A program made the translations under genes and the position numbers. Shown here piece after piece: positions 42,319 to 50,827 of a DNA stretch of 64,000 bases (position 1 is its first letter; the number at the start of each line of letters is the position of its first letter). The stretch covers positions 445,172-509,171 of the forward strand of contig DLGF01000014.1 of the NCBI GenBank assembly GCA_002482545.1, given 5' to 3'. Under the pieces are notes generated by a model. That model ran no database searches. It was not told the origin of the DNA and worked only from the letters and a program-made list of their open reading frames with translations. The stretch comes from Sporomusaceae bacterium UBA7701. Its GTDB lineage: Bacteria > Bacillota > Negativicutes > Sporomusales > UBA7701.

Positions 42319-43062
42319 ATGCGAAGCAGCACAAAAGGATTGATCCTCCTGCTACTGTTTGCAGCGGCCTTCTGGTGGGCCGGGGGAGGCAGTCTCCTGG
42401 AGAGGGCCGCGCCCAGACTGGAAGCGGGCGATGGTACCTTTGGCCGGATCTACCGGGTCTTTGCCCTGAAAAGCGCGGTCGAGGCCAAAGTGAATAAGGC
42501 CGACTTCGTCCGGCTGCAGGATATCCCCCTGACGCTGCAGCAGGCGGTGATTGCCGTGGAGGATAATCGTTTTTACCGCCATATCGGCGTGGACATCGAA
42601 GGCATTCTGCGGGCCACCCTGGTCAATTTGCAAAGCGGGGAACTGCAGGAAGGCGGCAGCACCATTACCCAGCAATTGGTCAAAAACCTGTTCCTCACCC
42701 ATGAGCGGACTTGGAGCCGGAAGGCGGAGGAAGTTGTTCTCGCCCTGGATATGGAGCTGCGCTATTCGAAAGAGGAAATCCTCGAACTGTATCTTAACAC
42801 CATCTATTTCGGTTCAGGAGCCCAGGGAGTCTCCCAGGCCTCCCAGGTATACTTCGGGAAAAAGCCTGCCGAGCTTTCTCTGGCGGAAAGCGCTTTGCTG
42901 GCCGGGCTGCCGAACGCCCCTTCCGCCTATTCGCCCTATACCGATTTTACCGCCGCCAAGCAGCGGCAAGCCGTGGTTCTCGCGGCAATGGTCCGCTACG
43001 GCTATCTCGGGCCGGGCATCGCCCAGGAGGCCCGCCAGGCCCCTCTCCGGCTGGCCCGCTGA
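42319..43062 (+). CDS. Stand-alone GT51 peptidoglycan transglycosylase
   Basis: A 247-residue monofunctional transglycosylase. One N-terminal membrane helix (LILLLLFAAAFWWAGG) is followed by the GT51 domain with E81-D-N-R-F-Y-R-H, GGSTITQQLVKN and RKAEEVVLALDMELRYSKEEILELYLN, the five family motifs. It polymerises lipid II glycan strands and has no transpeptidase domain, like MtgA. The ATG follows AAGGAGG by 5 nt. It is transcribed away from cwlD and ends at a bidirectional terminator. Confidence 0.92.
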   Translation: MRSSTKGLILLLLFAAAFWWAGGGSLLERAAPRLEAGDGTFGRIYRVFALKSAVEAKVNKADFVRLQDIPLTLQQAVIAVEDNRFYRHIGVDIEGILRATLVNLQSGELQEGGSTITQQLVKNLFLTHERTWSRKAEEVVLALDMELRYSKEEILELYLNTIYFGSGAQGVSQASQVYFGKKPAELSLAESALLAGLPNAPSAYSPYTDFTAAKQRQAVVLAAMVRYGYLGPGIAQEARQAPLRLAR

Positions 43063-43109
43063 CCGGGGACTCCGTAACTTACAACTGCAAATCGCCCCCG
43101 ATTAAACGA

Positions 43110-43136
43110 AAAAGCGCTGCCGTTAGCAGCGCTTTT
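43110..43136. terminator. Bidirectional terminator between converging genes
   Basis: AAAGCGCTGC (43111-43120) pairs with GCAGCGCTTT (43126-43135), flanked by A on one side and T on the other. It serves the transglycosylase gene on the plus strand and the secreted-protein gene on the minus strand. Confidence 0.85.
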
Positions 43137-43139
43137 GCC

Positions 43140-43787
43140 TTATTCAAACACATTGTTCTTTTGCCAGCTCCACCCCGAGTCGCTACTCTCCTGGATCAGC
43201 CGCCGTTCGAGGATTAGCTCGTCGATGTAGGTATCCGGCGTAATCGATTGGGAGTCCTTGATCAGCCGGCCCTCGTCCTTGATGCTGAAGGCCAGCAGGG
43301 TGTAATAGGTGGAAGAACGCTTGATCTGTTTTTTCACCAGCACGGCAAGCTTGACCGGCGAACCCTGCTCCCGGAAATTGCGGGAAAGATCGTTGGCGGT
43401 TGTGAAAACGTTGGCTTCGGGGGCAGTGGCCAGCTCATAGATTTCCGGCAGGTAAGCCTTCAGTTCCTTGATCTGGATTCCCGCGTCAGGGGTGATTCGC
43501 TGGGCGCGGACGAAAGACTCCGGCTTCGTGCCCTCGTACTGAACATTCATCTGGAAGTTGAGCCCGTTGCGGTTGAAATAGTAGACGTAGGAGTTGGCCG
43601 CCGCCCGCTTGCTCCCCTTCGCCTCCCATTCGGCCTTGGTCCACAGCTGGTTGTCGTTATCCACGACAAAACGGTACTCCCCGTATTGAGCGGCGATCGT
43701 CGCCCGGTTGTCATGCAAGCTGGCGAACGCTGAAGCACAGGACAGGGTCAGCAAAACAAATAAAGACAACGCGATAAATTTCTTCAT
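43140..43787 (-). CDS. Secreted protein of unknown function
   Basis: A 215-residue protein with a signal peptide (FIALSLFVLLTLSCASAFAS). The mature part is mixed alpha/beta: YGEYRFVVDNDNQLWTKAEW near the start, ATAPEANVFTTANDLSRNF in the middle, and a C-terminal SSDSGWSWQKNNVFE. There is no obvious catalytic motif. The ATG at 43787 follows GGGGAG by 6 nt. It is a single-gene unit with its own terminator. No family is recognised; a lineage-specific envelope protein is likely. Confidence 0.8.
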   Translation of the reverse strand: MKKFIALSLFVLLTLSCASAFASLHDNRATIAAQYGEYRFVVDNDNQLWTKAEWEAKGSKRAAANSYVYYFNRNGLNFQMNVQYEGTKPESFVRAQRITPDAGIQIKELKAYLPEIYELATAPEANVFTTANDLSRNFREQGSPVKLAVLVKKQIKRSSTYYTLLAFSIKDEGRLIKDSQSITPDTYIDELILERRLIQESSDSGWSWQKNNVFE

Positions 43788-43862
43788 ATACAACTCCCCG
43801 GCTAAATTTATATTTCCTGTAGTAAATTATACCCCCCGCTGCCATTCTCCTGCCGGAAACGG

Positions 43863-43890
43863 AAAACCCGGAAGGATTCTTCCGGGTTTT
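43863..43890 (-). terminator. Terminator of rplM-rpsI
   Basis: AAAACCCGGAAG (43863-43874) pairs with CTTCCGGGTTTT (43879-43890) 10 nt after the rpsI stop; the T run is part of the stem on the minus strand. Confidence 0.85.
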
Positions 43891-43899
43891 GCGAACCAA

Positions 43900-44292
43900 T
43901 TAACGTTTGGAGAACTGGGAGGCTTTCCGCGCTTTTTTGAGGCCGTACTTGCGACGTTCTTTTTCGCGGGGGTCGCGAGTGAGAAGTCCGGCCTTTTTCA
44001 GTGCAGGACGATATTCGACGTCAACGCGCAGAAGCGCACGGGCGATGCCGTGACGAACCGCACCGGCCTGGCCGGTCGGACCGCCGCCTTCTACCTTCGC
44101 GATGATATCGTACTTGCCGATTGTATCGGTTACATTAAGCGGTTGCTTAATAATCAGTTCGAGGGTTTTCCGGCCGAAATACTCGTCGAGCGGACGCCCG
44201 TTGACGAGAATGTTGCCTTCGCCCGGCAGCATACGAACTCTTGCCACCGAGGTTTTTCTGCGGCCTGTGCCGTAGTAGTGAACCAACGCCAT
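43900..44292 (-). CDS. rpsI: Small ribosomal subunit protein S9
   Basis: A 130-residue 30S protein. The N-terminal YYGTGRRKTSVARVRMLPG and C-terminal REKERRKYGLKKARKASQFSKR, whose last Lys-Arg reaches the P-site tRNA, are complete. It follows rplM by 22 nt, the usual L13-S9 pair. Confidence 0.97.
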   Translation of the reverse strand: MALVHYYGTGRRKTSVARVRMLPGEGNILVNGRPLDEYFGRKTLELIIKQPLNVTDTIGKYDIIAKVEGGGPTGQAGAVRHGIARALLRVDVEYRPALKKAGLLTRDPREKERRKYGLKKARKASQFSKR

Positions 44293-44314
44293 TCTGTTTT
44301 CCTCCTTCCGGCAA

Positions 44315-44755
44315 CTATCTTACGTTGAGTTCGTAAATTTCAGGTTGTTGTGCCGCGTGCGGATGCTCCGGTCCGCGGTACACTTTCAGCTTGCGGTACA
44401 TCTGGCGGCCAAGTCGGTTTTTCGGCAACATGCCCTTGATCGCCATCTCGATCACCCGCTCCGGCCGTTCGGCCAGCATCTTCCCTGCGGTGGTAAAAGT
44501 CGTTCCGCCGGGATAGCCGGAATGCCGGAAGTAGGTTTTCTGTACGAGCTTTTTGCCGGTGAGGTGGATCTTGTCGGCATTAACGACGATAACGTGATCA
44601 CCGGTATCAAAATGGGGGGTAAAGGTAGGTTTATGCTTACCACGCAGAAGCTTCGCCGCTTCAGCAGCCAGTCGGCCCAAAGTTTTGCCTTCCGCGTCAA
44701 TAACATACCATTTGCGTTCCGTGTTGGCTTGGTTAGCCATAAAGGTCGTCTTCAT
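44315..44755 (-). CDS. rplM: Large ribosomal subunit protein L13
   Basis: A 146-residue 50S protein with the signature RKWYVIDAEGKTLGRLA and the FTPHFDTGDHVIVVNADKI core. The start MKTTFMANQ is chosen because AAGGAGG lies 9 nt upstream; a longer frame runs into the leader. A near-perfect sigma-A promoter lies about 107 nt upstream, leaving a leader in which L13-type autoregulation is possible. Confidence 0.96.
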   Translation of the reverse strand: MKTTFMANQANTERKWYVIDAEGKTLGRLAAEAAKLLRGKHKPTFTPHFDTGDHVIVVNADKIHLTGKKLVQKTYFRHSGYPGGTTFTTAGKMLAERPERVIEMAIKGMLPKNRLGRQMYRKLKVYRGPEHPHAAQQPEIYELNVR

Positions 44756-44861
44756 GCGCACTTCCCTCCTTGCAACGAGCGTTAACATCTGGATCAGAAT
44801 GTATAAATTTGGCCCTGATTTTCCGGGGCTAATGGAAATCCTGGCGAAATCTTACGAAAAT

Positions 44862-44890
44862 ATTGTATTAGAAAGGGTTGTCAATGTCAA
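44862..44890 (-). promoter_or_regulatory. Consensus promoter of rplM-rpsI
   Basis: On the minus strand TTGACA (44890-44885), a 17-nt spacer and TACAAT (44867-44862). A second TTGACA begins directly after the first, offering an alternative spacing. The leader to the L13 start is about 100 nt. Confidence 0.85.
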
Positions 44891-45011
44891 GGCATTCCCC
44901 TTGGCATTAGCAAATTATTTTCGGATTTCCTTGTTTTTCCCGTTCCGGCCGGGATACGGCCGAAAATTCGGCGAACGGCTCACGCGCCAGCCGTGACGGT
45001 TATGCGTTTCC

Positions 45012-45752
45012 CTAGTCGTATAATACCTGCTTTAAGTATAACCCTTGCGGCGGGGCGGTTATACCCGCCAAATTGCGATCTTTCCCGGCAAGGGTGGCTG
45101 CGAACCCTTCTTGGGTCAGGCGGCCCAAGCCCACGTCCACCAGCGTTCCGACCAGGTTTCGGACCATGTGGTAGAGGAAACCGTTGCCCCAGAAGGAAAA
45201 TTCGGTCAGCGAGCCGTCCTGCCGGCAGGAGGCGGCGTAGATGGTGCGGACCGGGTCTGCCGTCGCCCCGCCGGCGGCCCGGAAGGATGAAAAGTCATGG
45301 GGGCCGATAATCGCCTGGAGGGCCTCGTTCATCGCGGCGGCATCGGGCTGAAGGGTCAATTGCCAGGTATAGTTCCGCAGGAAGGGGTCGGCGTGTCGGC
45401 CCGCATGGAGCCGGTACAGATAAATTTTGCTTTTGGCGGAAAATCGGGCGTGGAATGCCGCGTCAACCTCCTCGGCCGCGACCACGACGATGTCCGGGGG
45501 CAGTACGCCTTTGGCGGCGAGCGGCACGCGCCCTATCGGGATAGTGCCGCTGACGGGAAAGGTGATCACCTGGCCGTAGGCGTGAACCCCGGCGTCGGTG
45601 CGGCCCGCCCCGGCGATCCGCAGCGGATGGCCGAACAGGCGCTCCAGGCGCTCTTCCAGCACCTGCTGGATGCTCAGCGCATTGGCCTGCCGCTGAAAGC
45701 CGTGATAGGCCGTGCCGTCATAGGCGATTGTCAGCTTAAGGTTGCGTTCCAT
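45012..45752 (-). CDS. truA: tRNA pseudouridine(38-40) synthase
   Basis: A 246-residue enzyme modifying the anticodon arm. Catalytic Asp53 is in AGAGRTDAGVHA; the FSFWGNGFLYHMVRNLVGTLV segment is the C-terminal signature. The start at MERNLKLTIAYDG overlaps the end of ecfT by 22 nt with GGGGGTA upstream. The ecfA1-ecfA2-ecfT-truA order is common in Firmicutes. Confidence 0.95.
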   Translation of the reverse strand: MERNLKLTIAYDGTAYHGFQRQANALSIQQVLEERLERLFGHPLRIAGAGRTDAGVHAYGQVITFPVSGTIPIGRVPLAAKGVLPPDIVVVAAEEVDAAFHARFSAKSKIYLYRLHAGRHADPFLRNYTWQLTLQPDAAAMNEALQAIIGPHDFSSFRAAGGATADPVRTIYAASCRQDGSLTEFSFWGNGFLYHMVRNLVGTLVDVGLGRLTQEGFAATLAGKDRNLAGITAPPQGLYLKQVLYD

Positions 45753-46540
45753 CTGAGTACCCCCAGCAATACCGTCAGAACCAGGATGGCGGTAAACGCC
45801 AGGCCGTCCTGCAGCGTCAGGCGCAGTTCCTTCATCCGGGTCCGGTTTTCTCCCCCCCGGTAGCACCTGGCTTCCATCGCGACCGCCAGATCGTCGGCGC
45901 GGCGGAAAGCGCTGATGAAGAGCGGCACCAAAAGCGGCACCATGCTTTTGGCCCGCTTGATCAGATTGCCCTGGGCAAAATCAGCGCCCCGGGCCATCTG
46001 GGCCTTCATGATCCGGTCGGTTTCTTCCAGCAGGGTCGGAATAAACCGGAGGGCGATGGTCATCATCATGGCCAGTTCATGGGCCGGTATTCCGAAGCGC
46101 CGGAAGGGGTTGAGCAACCGCTCAATCCCGTCGGTGAGCGCGATCGGCGAGGTCGTGAATGTCAAAAGCGAAGACATGACAATCAGAAATACCAGCCGGG
46201 CCGACATCAGCAAGGCTTGCTTGGCCCCCTCCTGGGTTATGGTCAGCGGTCCCAGCGAATAGATGACCGTCCCGGGGGTAGTAGCCAGATGAATGAGAAC
46301 CGTGAGGACGATGATCAGCCATAACGGCCGCAGCGATTTTATAATCATCCGCAGCGGAATGCCGGACAAGGCGACGGTTGCCGCGGCAAACGCCGTCAGA
46401 ACGCCATAGGCGGTATAGGTTTCGGCCAAAAAGATGCTGGTGATGAAAATCAGGGTACAGACGAGTTTGGTCCGCGGATCGAGCCGGTGGATAAAGGAAT
46501 GGCCCGGAAAGTATTGGCCCAGAGTAATGTCGGTCAGCAT
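45731..46540 (-). CDS. ecfT: Energy-coupling factor transporter transmembrane protein EcfT
   Basis: A 269-residue membrane component of group II ECF vitamin importers. It has about five hydrophobic spans and the two short coupling motifs with Ala-x-Arg-Gly character (MARGADFAQG; MEARCYRGG) that dock the ATPases. It overlaps ecfA2 by seven bases. It is shared by several substrate-specific S proteins, none of which is in the window. Confidence 0.93.
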   Translation of the reverse strand: MLTDITLGQYFPGHSFIHRLDPRTKLVCTLIFITSIFLAETYTAYGVLTAFAAATVALSGIPLRMIIKSLRPLWLIIVLTVLIHLATTPGTVIYSLGPLTITQEGAKQALLMSARLVFLIVMSSLLTFTTSPIALTDGIERLLNPFRRFGIPAHELAMMMTIALRFIPTLLEETDRIMKAQMARGADFAQGNLIKRAKSMVPLLVPLFISAFRRADDLAVAMEARCYRGGENRTRMKELRLTLQDGLAFTAILVLTVLLGVLRWNATLS

Positions 46541-47400
46541 GCGCCCCGCCTCCTTAGGGCTTCCAGAATCGCCCGGCTGGCTTCCTCAGCCGTGACGGCG
46601 GTGTCGTCGACGGCTAGTCCCTGCGCCTGCAGGCGGGCCAAGAGCGCGGTGACGTTGGGCACTTCCACGCCGGCCTGATTGAGCTTTTCGGCGCCTTGCC
46701 GGAAGACTTCCTGAGGGGTGCCGTCCAGGCTGACTTCCGCCCGGTGCATGACAATGACCCGGCGGACCAGGCGCGCCACCTCCTCCATGTTGTGGGAGAT
46801 AAGGATAACGGTAACTCCCGTCTCGCGGTGCAGCCTGGCAATCTGCCCAAAAATCTCGTCCCGGCCGCGGGGGTCGAGTCCGGCCGACGGCTCGTCCAGA
46901 ATCAGATACTCCGGCTCCAGCGCCAGAACTCCGGCAATGGCCACCCGCCTCATCTGCCCGCCGCTCAGGCGAAAGGGCGAGCGGCCGGCGTAGTCGTCAT
47001 AGTCGAGTCCGACGATCTTCAAAGACTGTTGAACCCGTTTTTCCACTTCTTCCGGCCCCAGCCCCAAATTGCGCGGCCCGAAGGCCACATCTTCAAATAC
47101 CGTTTCTTCAAACAGCTGATGCTCCGGGTACTGAAAGACCATGCCCACCTTGCGCCGGGCCAGCCGCGCCGCCTGCCCCTTGACCGCCAGGTCGGCGCCG
47201 TCAACCAGAACCCGGCCGCGCGTAGGCTTTATCAGTCCGTTCATATGCTGCACCAGGGTCGATTTGCCCGAGCCGGTGTGGCCGATAATCCCGACAAACT
47301 CCCCGCGTTCGACGGCGAGGCTGACGTTATTCAAGGCGGTGCGCTCGTAAGGCGTGCCGGCCATGTAGATGTGGCTTACCGCTTCCAAGATTATCGACAT
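46534..47400 (-). CDS. ecfA2: Energy-coupling factor transporter ATPase EcfA2
   Basis: A 288-residue ATPase. Walker A GHTGSGKST (residues 40-48), signature LSGGQMRRVAIAGVLAL, Walker B YLILDEPSAGLDP and the switch His in ILISHNMEEVA are intact. The C-terminal 60 residues form the EcfA-specific extension. It overlaps ecfA1 by 10 nt and pairs with it as a heterodimer under EcfT. Confidence 0.95.
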   Translation of the reverse strand: MSIILEAVSHIYMAGTPYERTALNNVSLAVERGEFVGIIGHTGSGKSTLVQHMNGLIKPTRGRVLVDGADLAVKGQAARLARRKVGMVFQYPEHQLFEETVFEDVAFGPRNLGLGPEEVEKRVQQSLKIVGLDYDDYAGRSPFRLSGGQMRRVAIAGVLALEPEYLILDEPSAGLDPRGRDEIFGQIARLHRETGVTVILISHNMEEVARLVRRVIVMHRAEVSLDGTPQEVFRQGAEKLNQAGVEVPNVTALLARLQAQGLAVDDTAVTAEEASRAILEALRRRGAC

Positions 47401-48224
47401 AACGCCACCACCAGTTCATCATCGGTAATAATCCCCTCGGGAACCGGCACTCCGGCGTCGCGCAGATTCGCGGCGATCTCAGCCGCCAGCGGCACATCCA
47501 GGCCCAGGTCTTTCAGTTCCTGAACCCGGCTGAAAACCTGCGCCGGGGGACCCTCGGTCACAAACCGGCCGTCCCGCAGCACCACGACCCGGTCGGCGGT
47601 TACCGCTTCTTCCATGAAGTGAGTGATATAGACAACCGTGATGCCCTCCTCTTTGTTGAGGCGGGTCACCGTTGTCAGCACTTCCTTCCGCCCCAGCGGA
47701 TCGAGCATGGCGGTCGGCTCGTCCAGCACCAGGCAACTCGGCCGCATGGCCAGCACCCCGGCAATCGCGACCCGCTGCTTCTGCCCGCCGGACAACAGGT
47801 GCGGCCCGTGCTGGCGGTAGTCGGACATCCCCACCAGGGCCAGCGCCTCCGTGACGCGGGTTCTGATTTCCGCCGGCGGTATCCCGAGGTTCTCGGGTCC
47901 GAAGGCCACGTCTTCTTCTACCACGGCGGCTACGATCTGGTTGTCGGGATTCTGAAACACCATGCCCACCGTCTGCCGCACCTGCCAGAGATGTTCCGGC
48001 ACGCTGGTGCTCAAGCCGTTCACCAGGCATTGGCCGCCCGTCGGAAGCAAAAGAGCGTTGAAGTGTTTGGCCAGCGTCGATTTGCCCGAGCCGTTCGTGC
48101 CGATAATGGCGACAAACTCCCCGGCGCGGATGGTGAGGTTTATATGGTCAAGCGCGATAACCTCCGACCCGTCATGAGCCAGATAGGCATGGCACAAATT
48201 TTCGGTTTTCAGTATTTCTCCCAT
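47391..48224 (-). CDS. ecfA1: Energy-coupling factor transporter ATPase EcfA1
   Basis: A 277-residue ATPase. Walker A GTNGSGKST (42-50), Q-loop VFQNPDNQIV, signature LSGGQKQRVAIAGVLAM, Walker B CLVLDEPTAMLDP, His switch VVYITHFMEEA. The Q-loop Asn-Pro-Asp-Asn-Gln is typical of EcfA1. It heads ecfA1-ecfA2-ecfT-truA, after a hairpin that separates it from rplQ. Confidence 0.95.
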   Translation of the reverse strand: MGEILKTENLCHAYLAHDGSEVIALDHINLTIRAGEFVAIIGTNGSGKSTLAKHFNALLLPTGGQCLVNGLSTSVPEHLWQVRQTVGMVFQNPDNQIVAAVVEEDVAFGPENLGIPPAEIRTRVTEALALVGMSDYRQHGPHLLSGGQKQRVAIAGVLAMRPSCLVLDEPTAMLDPLGRKEVLTTVTRLNKEEGITVVYITHFMEEAVTADRVVVLRDGRFVTEGPPAQVFSRVQELKDLGLDVPLAAEIAANLRDAGVPVPEGIITDDELVVALCR

Positions 48225-48280
48225 AACTTATGCTGCTCCTTTTACAATTCCCTGTATTCAGGGCCGCGGCAGACACACAG

Positions 48281-48308
48281 GCAAGGGCGACCTGTCGGCC
48301 GCCCTTGC
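48281..48308. terminator. Hairpin between rplQ and ecfA1
   Basis: GCAAGGGCG (48281-48289) pairs with CGCCCTTGC (48300-48308). A second imperfect repeat CCAGGCGAC/GTCACCTGG lies at about 48335-48370. There is no T run on the minus strand, so read-through from the ribosomal operon into the ECF genes is possible. Confidence 0.5.
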
Positions 48309-48382
48309 AATCAGCAAAAATATAAAATGAAAACCAGGCGACCTGCCAGAATATCTGTCTTTTGTCACCTGGGCCGAAACAA

Positions 48383-48721
48383 CTAGACCAACTCCAAAAT
48401 GGCCATCGGCGCGGCGTCGCCGCGGCGCGGCCCCAGTTTCAGGACACGGGTGTACCCGCCCTGACGGTCTTTATATTTCGGGGCAATTTCATCAAACAAC
48501 TTGGTGGTGACTTCCTCGTCCAACAGATAGGATAAAACTTGACGGCGAGCGTGCAGGTCGCCCCGCTTAGCCAAAGTAATCATCTTAGCGATTAACTTGC
48601 TTACTTCCTTAGCTTTCGCTTCCGTTGTCTCAATCCGCCCGTGGGCAAAGAAGGAAGTCAACATGCTGCGAAACAGCGCTTTACGCGCGCTGCTGTCCCG
48701 TCCCAGCTTGCGATAGAACAT
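48383..48721 (-). CDS. rplQ: Large ribosomal subunit protein L17
   Basis: A 112-residue 50S protein, signature KLGRDSSARKALFRSMLTSFFAHGRIETTEAKAKEV (split across residues 5-40) and end GGYTRVLKLGPRRGDAAPMAILELV. Short bacterial form. It lies 17 nt after rpoA, the end of the alpha operon. Confidence 0.97.
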   Translation of the reverse strand: MFYRKLGRDSSARKALFRSMLTSFFAHGRIETTEAKAKEVSKLIAKMITLAKRGDLHARRQVLSYLLDEEVTTKLFDEIAPKYKDRQGGYTRVLKLGPRRGDAAPMAILELV

Positions 48722-48738
48722 AGTTCCCCTTCCCTCCT

Positions 48739-49698
48739 CTACTCTTCGCTTTCGGCAAGTGCCAACCCGAGTTCGGCCAGTTTCTTCTTGACTTCGTCAA
48801 GGGATTTGCGGCCCAGGTTGCGCACTTTCATCATATCTTCCTCGGATTTTTGCACCAACTCGGCCACCGTATTGATGCCTGCCCGTTTCAGACAGTTATA
48901 GGACCGGACCGACAGTTCGAGGTCCTCGATGGTCATTTCCATCGTCTTGGCTCCGGATTCCTCCGCCGATTCGGTGAACGGACCGTCGCCGCTGTCGTCT
49001 TCCGCCGCTGTGCCGGCGATGTTCTGGAACAGCTTCAGATGGGCCACCAGGACGCTGGCGGCTTTGCTTACGGCTTCTTCCGGCCGGATGCTGCCGTCGG
49101 TCCATACTTCAAGGGTTAGCTTGTCGTAGTCGGTGACATTGCCGACCCGGGTGTCTGTGACGCTATAGTTCACCTTTAGAATGGGAGAGAAGATAGAGTC
49201 GACAGGAATTACCCCGATAACATGGTCGGCTTTCTTGTTTTTATCAGCCGGAACATAGCCGCGCCCACGCTCAACCGTGAGTTCCATCCGCAGCGCTCCG
49301 CCCGGGGCCAGAGTAGCGATATGCAGCTCTGGATTGAGTATTTCAACATCTGGGTCGACGATAATGTCGCCAGCTTTGACCTCACCCTCACCTTCGGTAT
49401 CGATGCGCACCACTTTGGCTTCATCGCCATAGAGTTTAACATAGAGTTCCTTCAAGTTGAGAATAATGTCGGTAACGTCTTCCCGAACACCGGGAACTGT
49501 CGAAAACTCATGAAGAACACCGTCAATCTTTACCGAGGTCACTGCTGCCCCTGGCAACGATGACAACAGAATCCGCCTCAGGCTGTTTCCGAGCGTAATG
49601 CCGTAGCCCCGCTCCAGAGGCTCGCAGACGAACCGGCCGTAGCGGTTGTCCTCACTTATTTCTACTATCTCGATCTTCGGTTTTTCGATTTCCATCAT
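48739..49698 (-). CDS. rpoA: RNA polymerase subunit alpha
   Basis: A 319-residue subunit. The N-terminal dimerisation domain has RYGRFVCEPLERGYGITLGNSLRRILLSSLPG. An acidic linker (GTAAEDDSGDGPFTESAEE) leads to the C-terminal DNA- and activator-binding domain (LELSVRSYNCLKRAGINTVAELV, VRNLGRKSLDEVKKKLAELG). It sits between rpsD and rplQ as in most Firmicutes. Confidence 0.98.
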   Translation of the reverse strand: MMEIEKPKIEIVEISEDNRYGRFVCEPLERGYGITLGNSLRRILLSSLPGAAVTSVKIDGVLHEFSTVPGVREDVTDIILNLKELYVKLYGDEAKVVRIDTEGEGEVKAGDIIVDPDVEILNPELHIATLAPGGALRMELTVERGRGYVPADKNKKADHVIGVIPVDSIFSPILKVNYSVTDTRVGNVTDYDKLTLEVWTDGSIRPEEAVSKAASVLVAHLKLFQNIAGTAAEDDSGDGPFTESAEESGAKTMEMTIEDLELSVRSYNCLKRAGINTVAELVQKSEEDMMKVRNLGRKSLDEVKKKLAELGLALAESEE

Positions 49699-49759
49699 CC
49701 GGGAAAACCCTCCTCTTTGCGCAAACTTATGTTACGCCGTTTCCAGTGTTGAGGATGGA

Positions 49760-50392
49760 TTAACGGGAGTACAACTCAACAATAAGGTGTTCTTGGATCG
49801 GGATGTCAATTTCCTCCCGGGCCGGATAACGCACGACTTTACCAACCATATCCTGGGCGGAGAGTTCCAGCCACGCGGGTACTGTCTTATGAGTAAGGCC
49901 TTCGGCGATTTCCTTGAATACCGGGGTTTCCTTGCTTTCTTCCTTGACTTGGATAGTGCTGCCCACCTTCACCATGAAGGAGGGGATGTCAACCCGGTGG
50001 CCATTCACGACGAAATGACCGTGGCGGACGAGTTGCCTAGCCTGGGTGCGGCTTGACGCGAAGCCCAGACGATAGACTACATTATCCAGCCTTCTTTCGA
50101 GCATGACGAGCAGGTTTTCGCCGGTGATCCCCTTTTGCCGCTCGGCTTTCTCGAAATAGTTCCTGAACTGCTTTTCCAGAATGCCGTAAATCCGGCGGGC
50201 CCTCTGCTTTTCTCTGAGCTGAAGACCATATTCGGACACCTTTTTCCGGGCCTGTCCTTGCCCATGCTGGCCCGGCGCGTAACCGCGGCGGCTGAACGCG
50301 CATTTGTCGCTATAGCATTTATCGCCTTTGAGGTACAGTTTAATGCCCTCGCGGCGGCATTGTCTGCAAACCGCTCCGATATATCTTGCCAT
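49760..50392 (-). CDS. rpsD: Small ribosomal subunit protein S4, zinc-binding form
   Basis: A 210-residue 30S assembly protein. Cys9, Cys12, Cys26 and Cys31 make the N-terminal zinc-finger (C+ form). The S4 RNA-binding domain is at LERRLDNVVYRLGFASSRTQARQLVRHGHFVVNG. S4 often represses its operon by binding mRNA; no such site was identified here. Confidence 0.97.
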   Translation of the reverse strand: MARYIGAVCRQCRREGIKLYLKGDKCYSDKCAFSRRGYAPGQHGQGQARKKVSEYGLQLREKQRARRIYGILEKQFRNYFEKAERQKGITGENLLVMLERRLDNVVYRLGFASSRTQARQLVRHGHFVVNGHRVDIPSFMVKVGSTIQVKEESKETPVFKEIAEGLTHKTVPAWLELSAQDMVGKVVRYPAREEIDIPIQEHLIVELYSR

Positions 50393-50418
50393 TCTTGTCT
50401 AACACCTCCCGGAATTCT

Positions 50419-50814
50419 TTATACTCTTCTGCGCTTGGGCGGACGGCAGCCGTTATGAGGAATCGGCGTAACGTCCTTGATCAGGTTTACTTCAAGGCCT
50501 GCTGCCTGGAGCGAGCGGATGGCCGCCTCACGTCCTGAGCCAGGGCCTTTGACGTAGACTTCGATCTGCTTCATGCCATGGTCCATGGCCGCTTTGGCCG
50601 CAGCCTCGGCTGCCATCTGCGCCGCAAACGGCGTGCTTTTCCGCGAGCCCTTAAAGCCGAGCCCGCCGGCGCTGGCCCAGGAAATCGCATTGCCTTTGGC
50701 GTCGGTAATGGTCACGATGGTATTATTGAAGGTTGAACGAATATGGGCAACCCCATACTCGATATTTTTGCGTTCTTTCCGCTTGGGTCGGGCCGCAACT
50801 TTCTTTGCTACCAA
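50419..50814 (-). CDS. rpsK: Small ribosomal subunit protein S11
   Basis: A 131-residue 30S platform protein with AHIRSTFNNTIVTITDAKGNAISWASAGGLGFKGSRKSTPFAAQ core (residues about 24-66) and the basic end DVTPIPHNGCRPPKRRRV. It follows rpsM by 13 nt. Confidence 0.97.
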   Translation of the reverse strand: MVAKKVAARPKRKERKNIEYGVAHIRSTFNNTIVTITDAKGNAISWASAGGLGFKGSRKSTPFAAQMAAEAAAKAAMDHGMKQIEVYVKGPGSGREAAIRSLQAAGLEVNLIKDVTPIPHNGCRPPKRRRV

Positions 50815-50827
50815 TCTTTATCCCTCC

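Noticed and set aside
43863..45011. tRNA or rRNA genes near the ribosomal protein block
   Set aside because: No cloverleaf, CCA-ending segment or rRNA-like sequence was seen here or elsewhere in the window.
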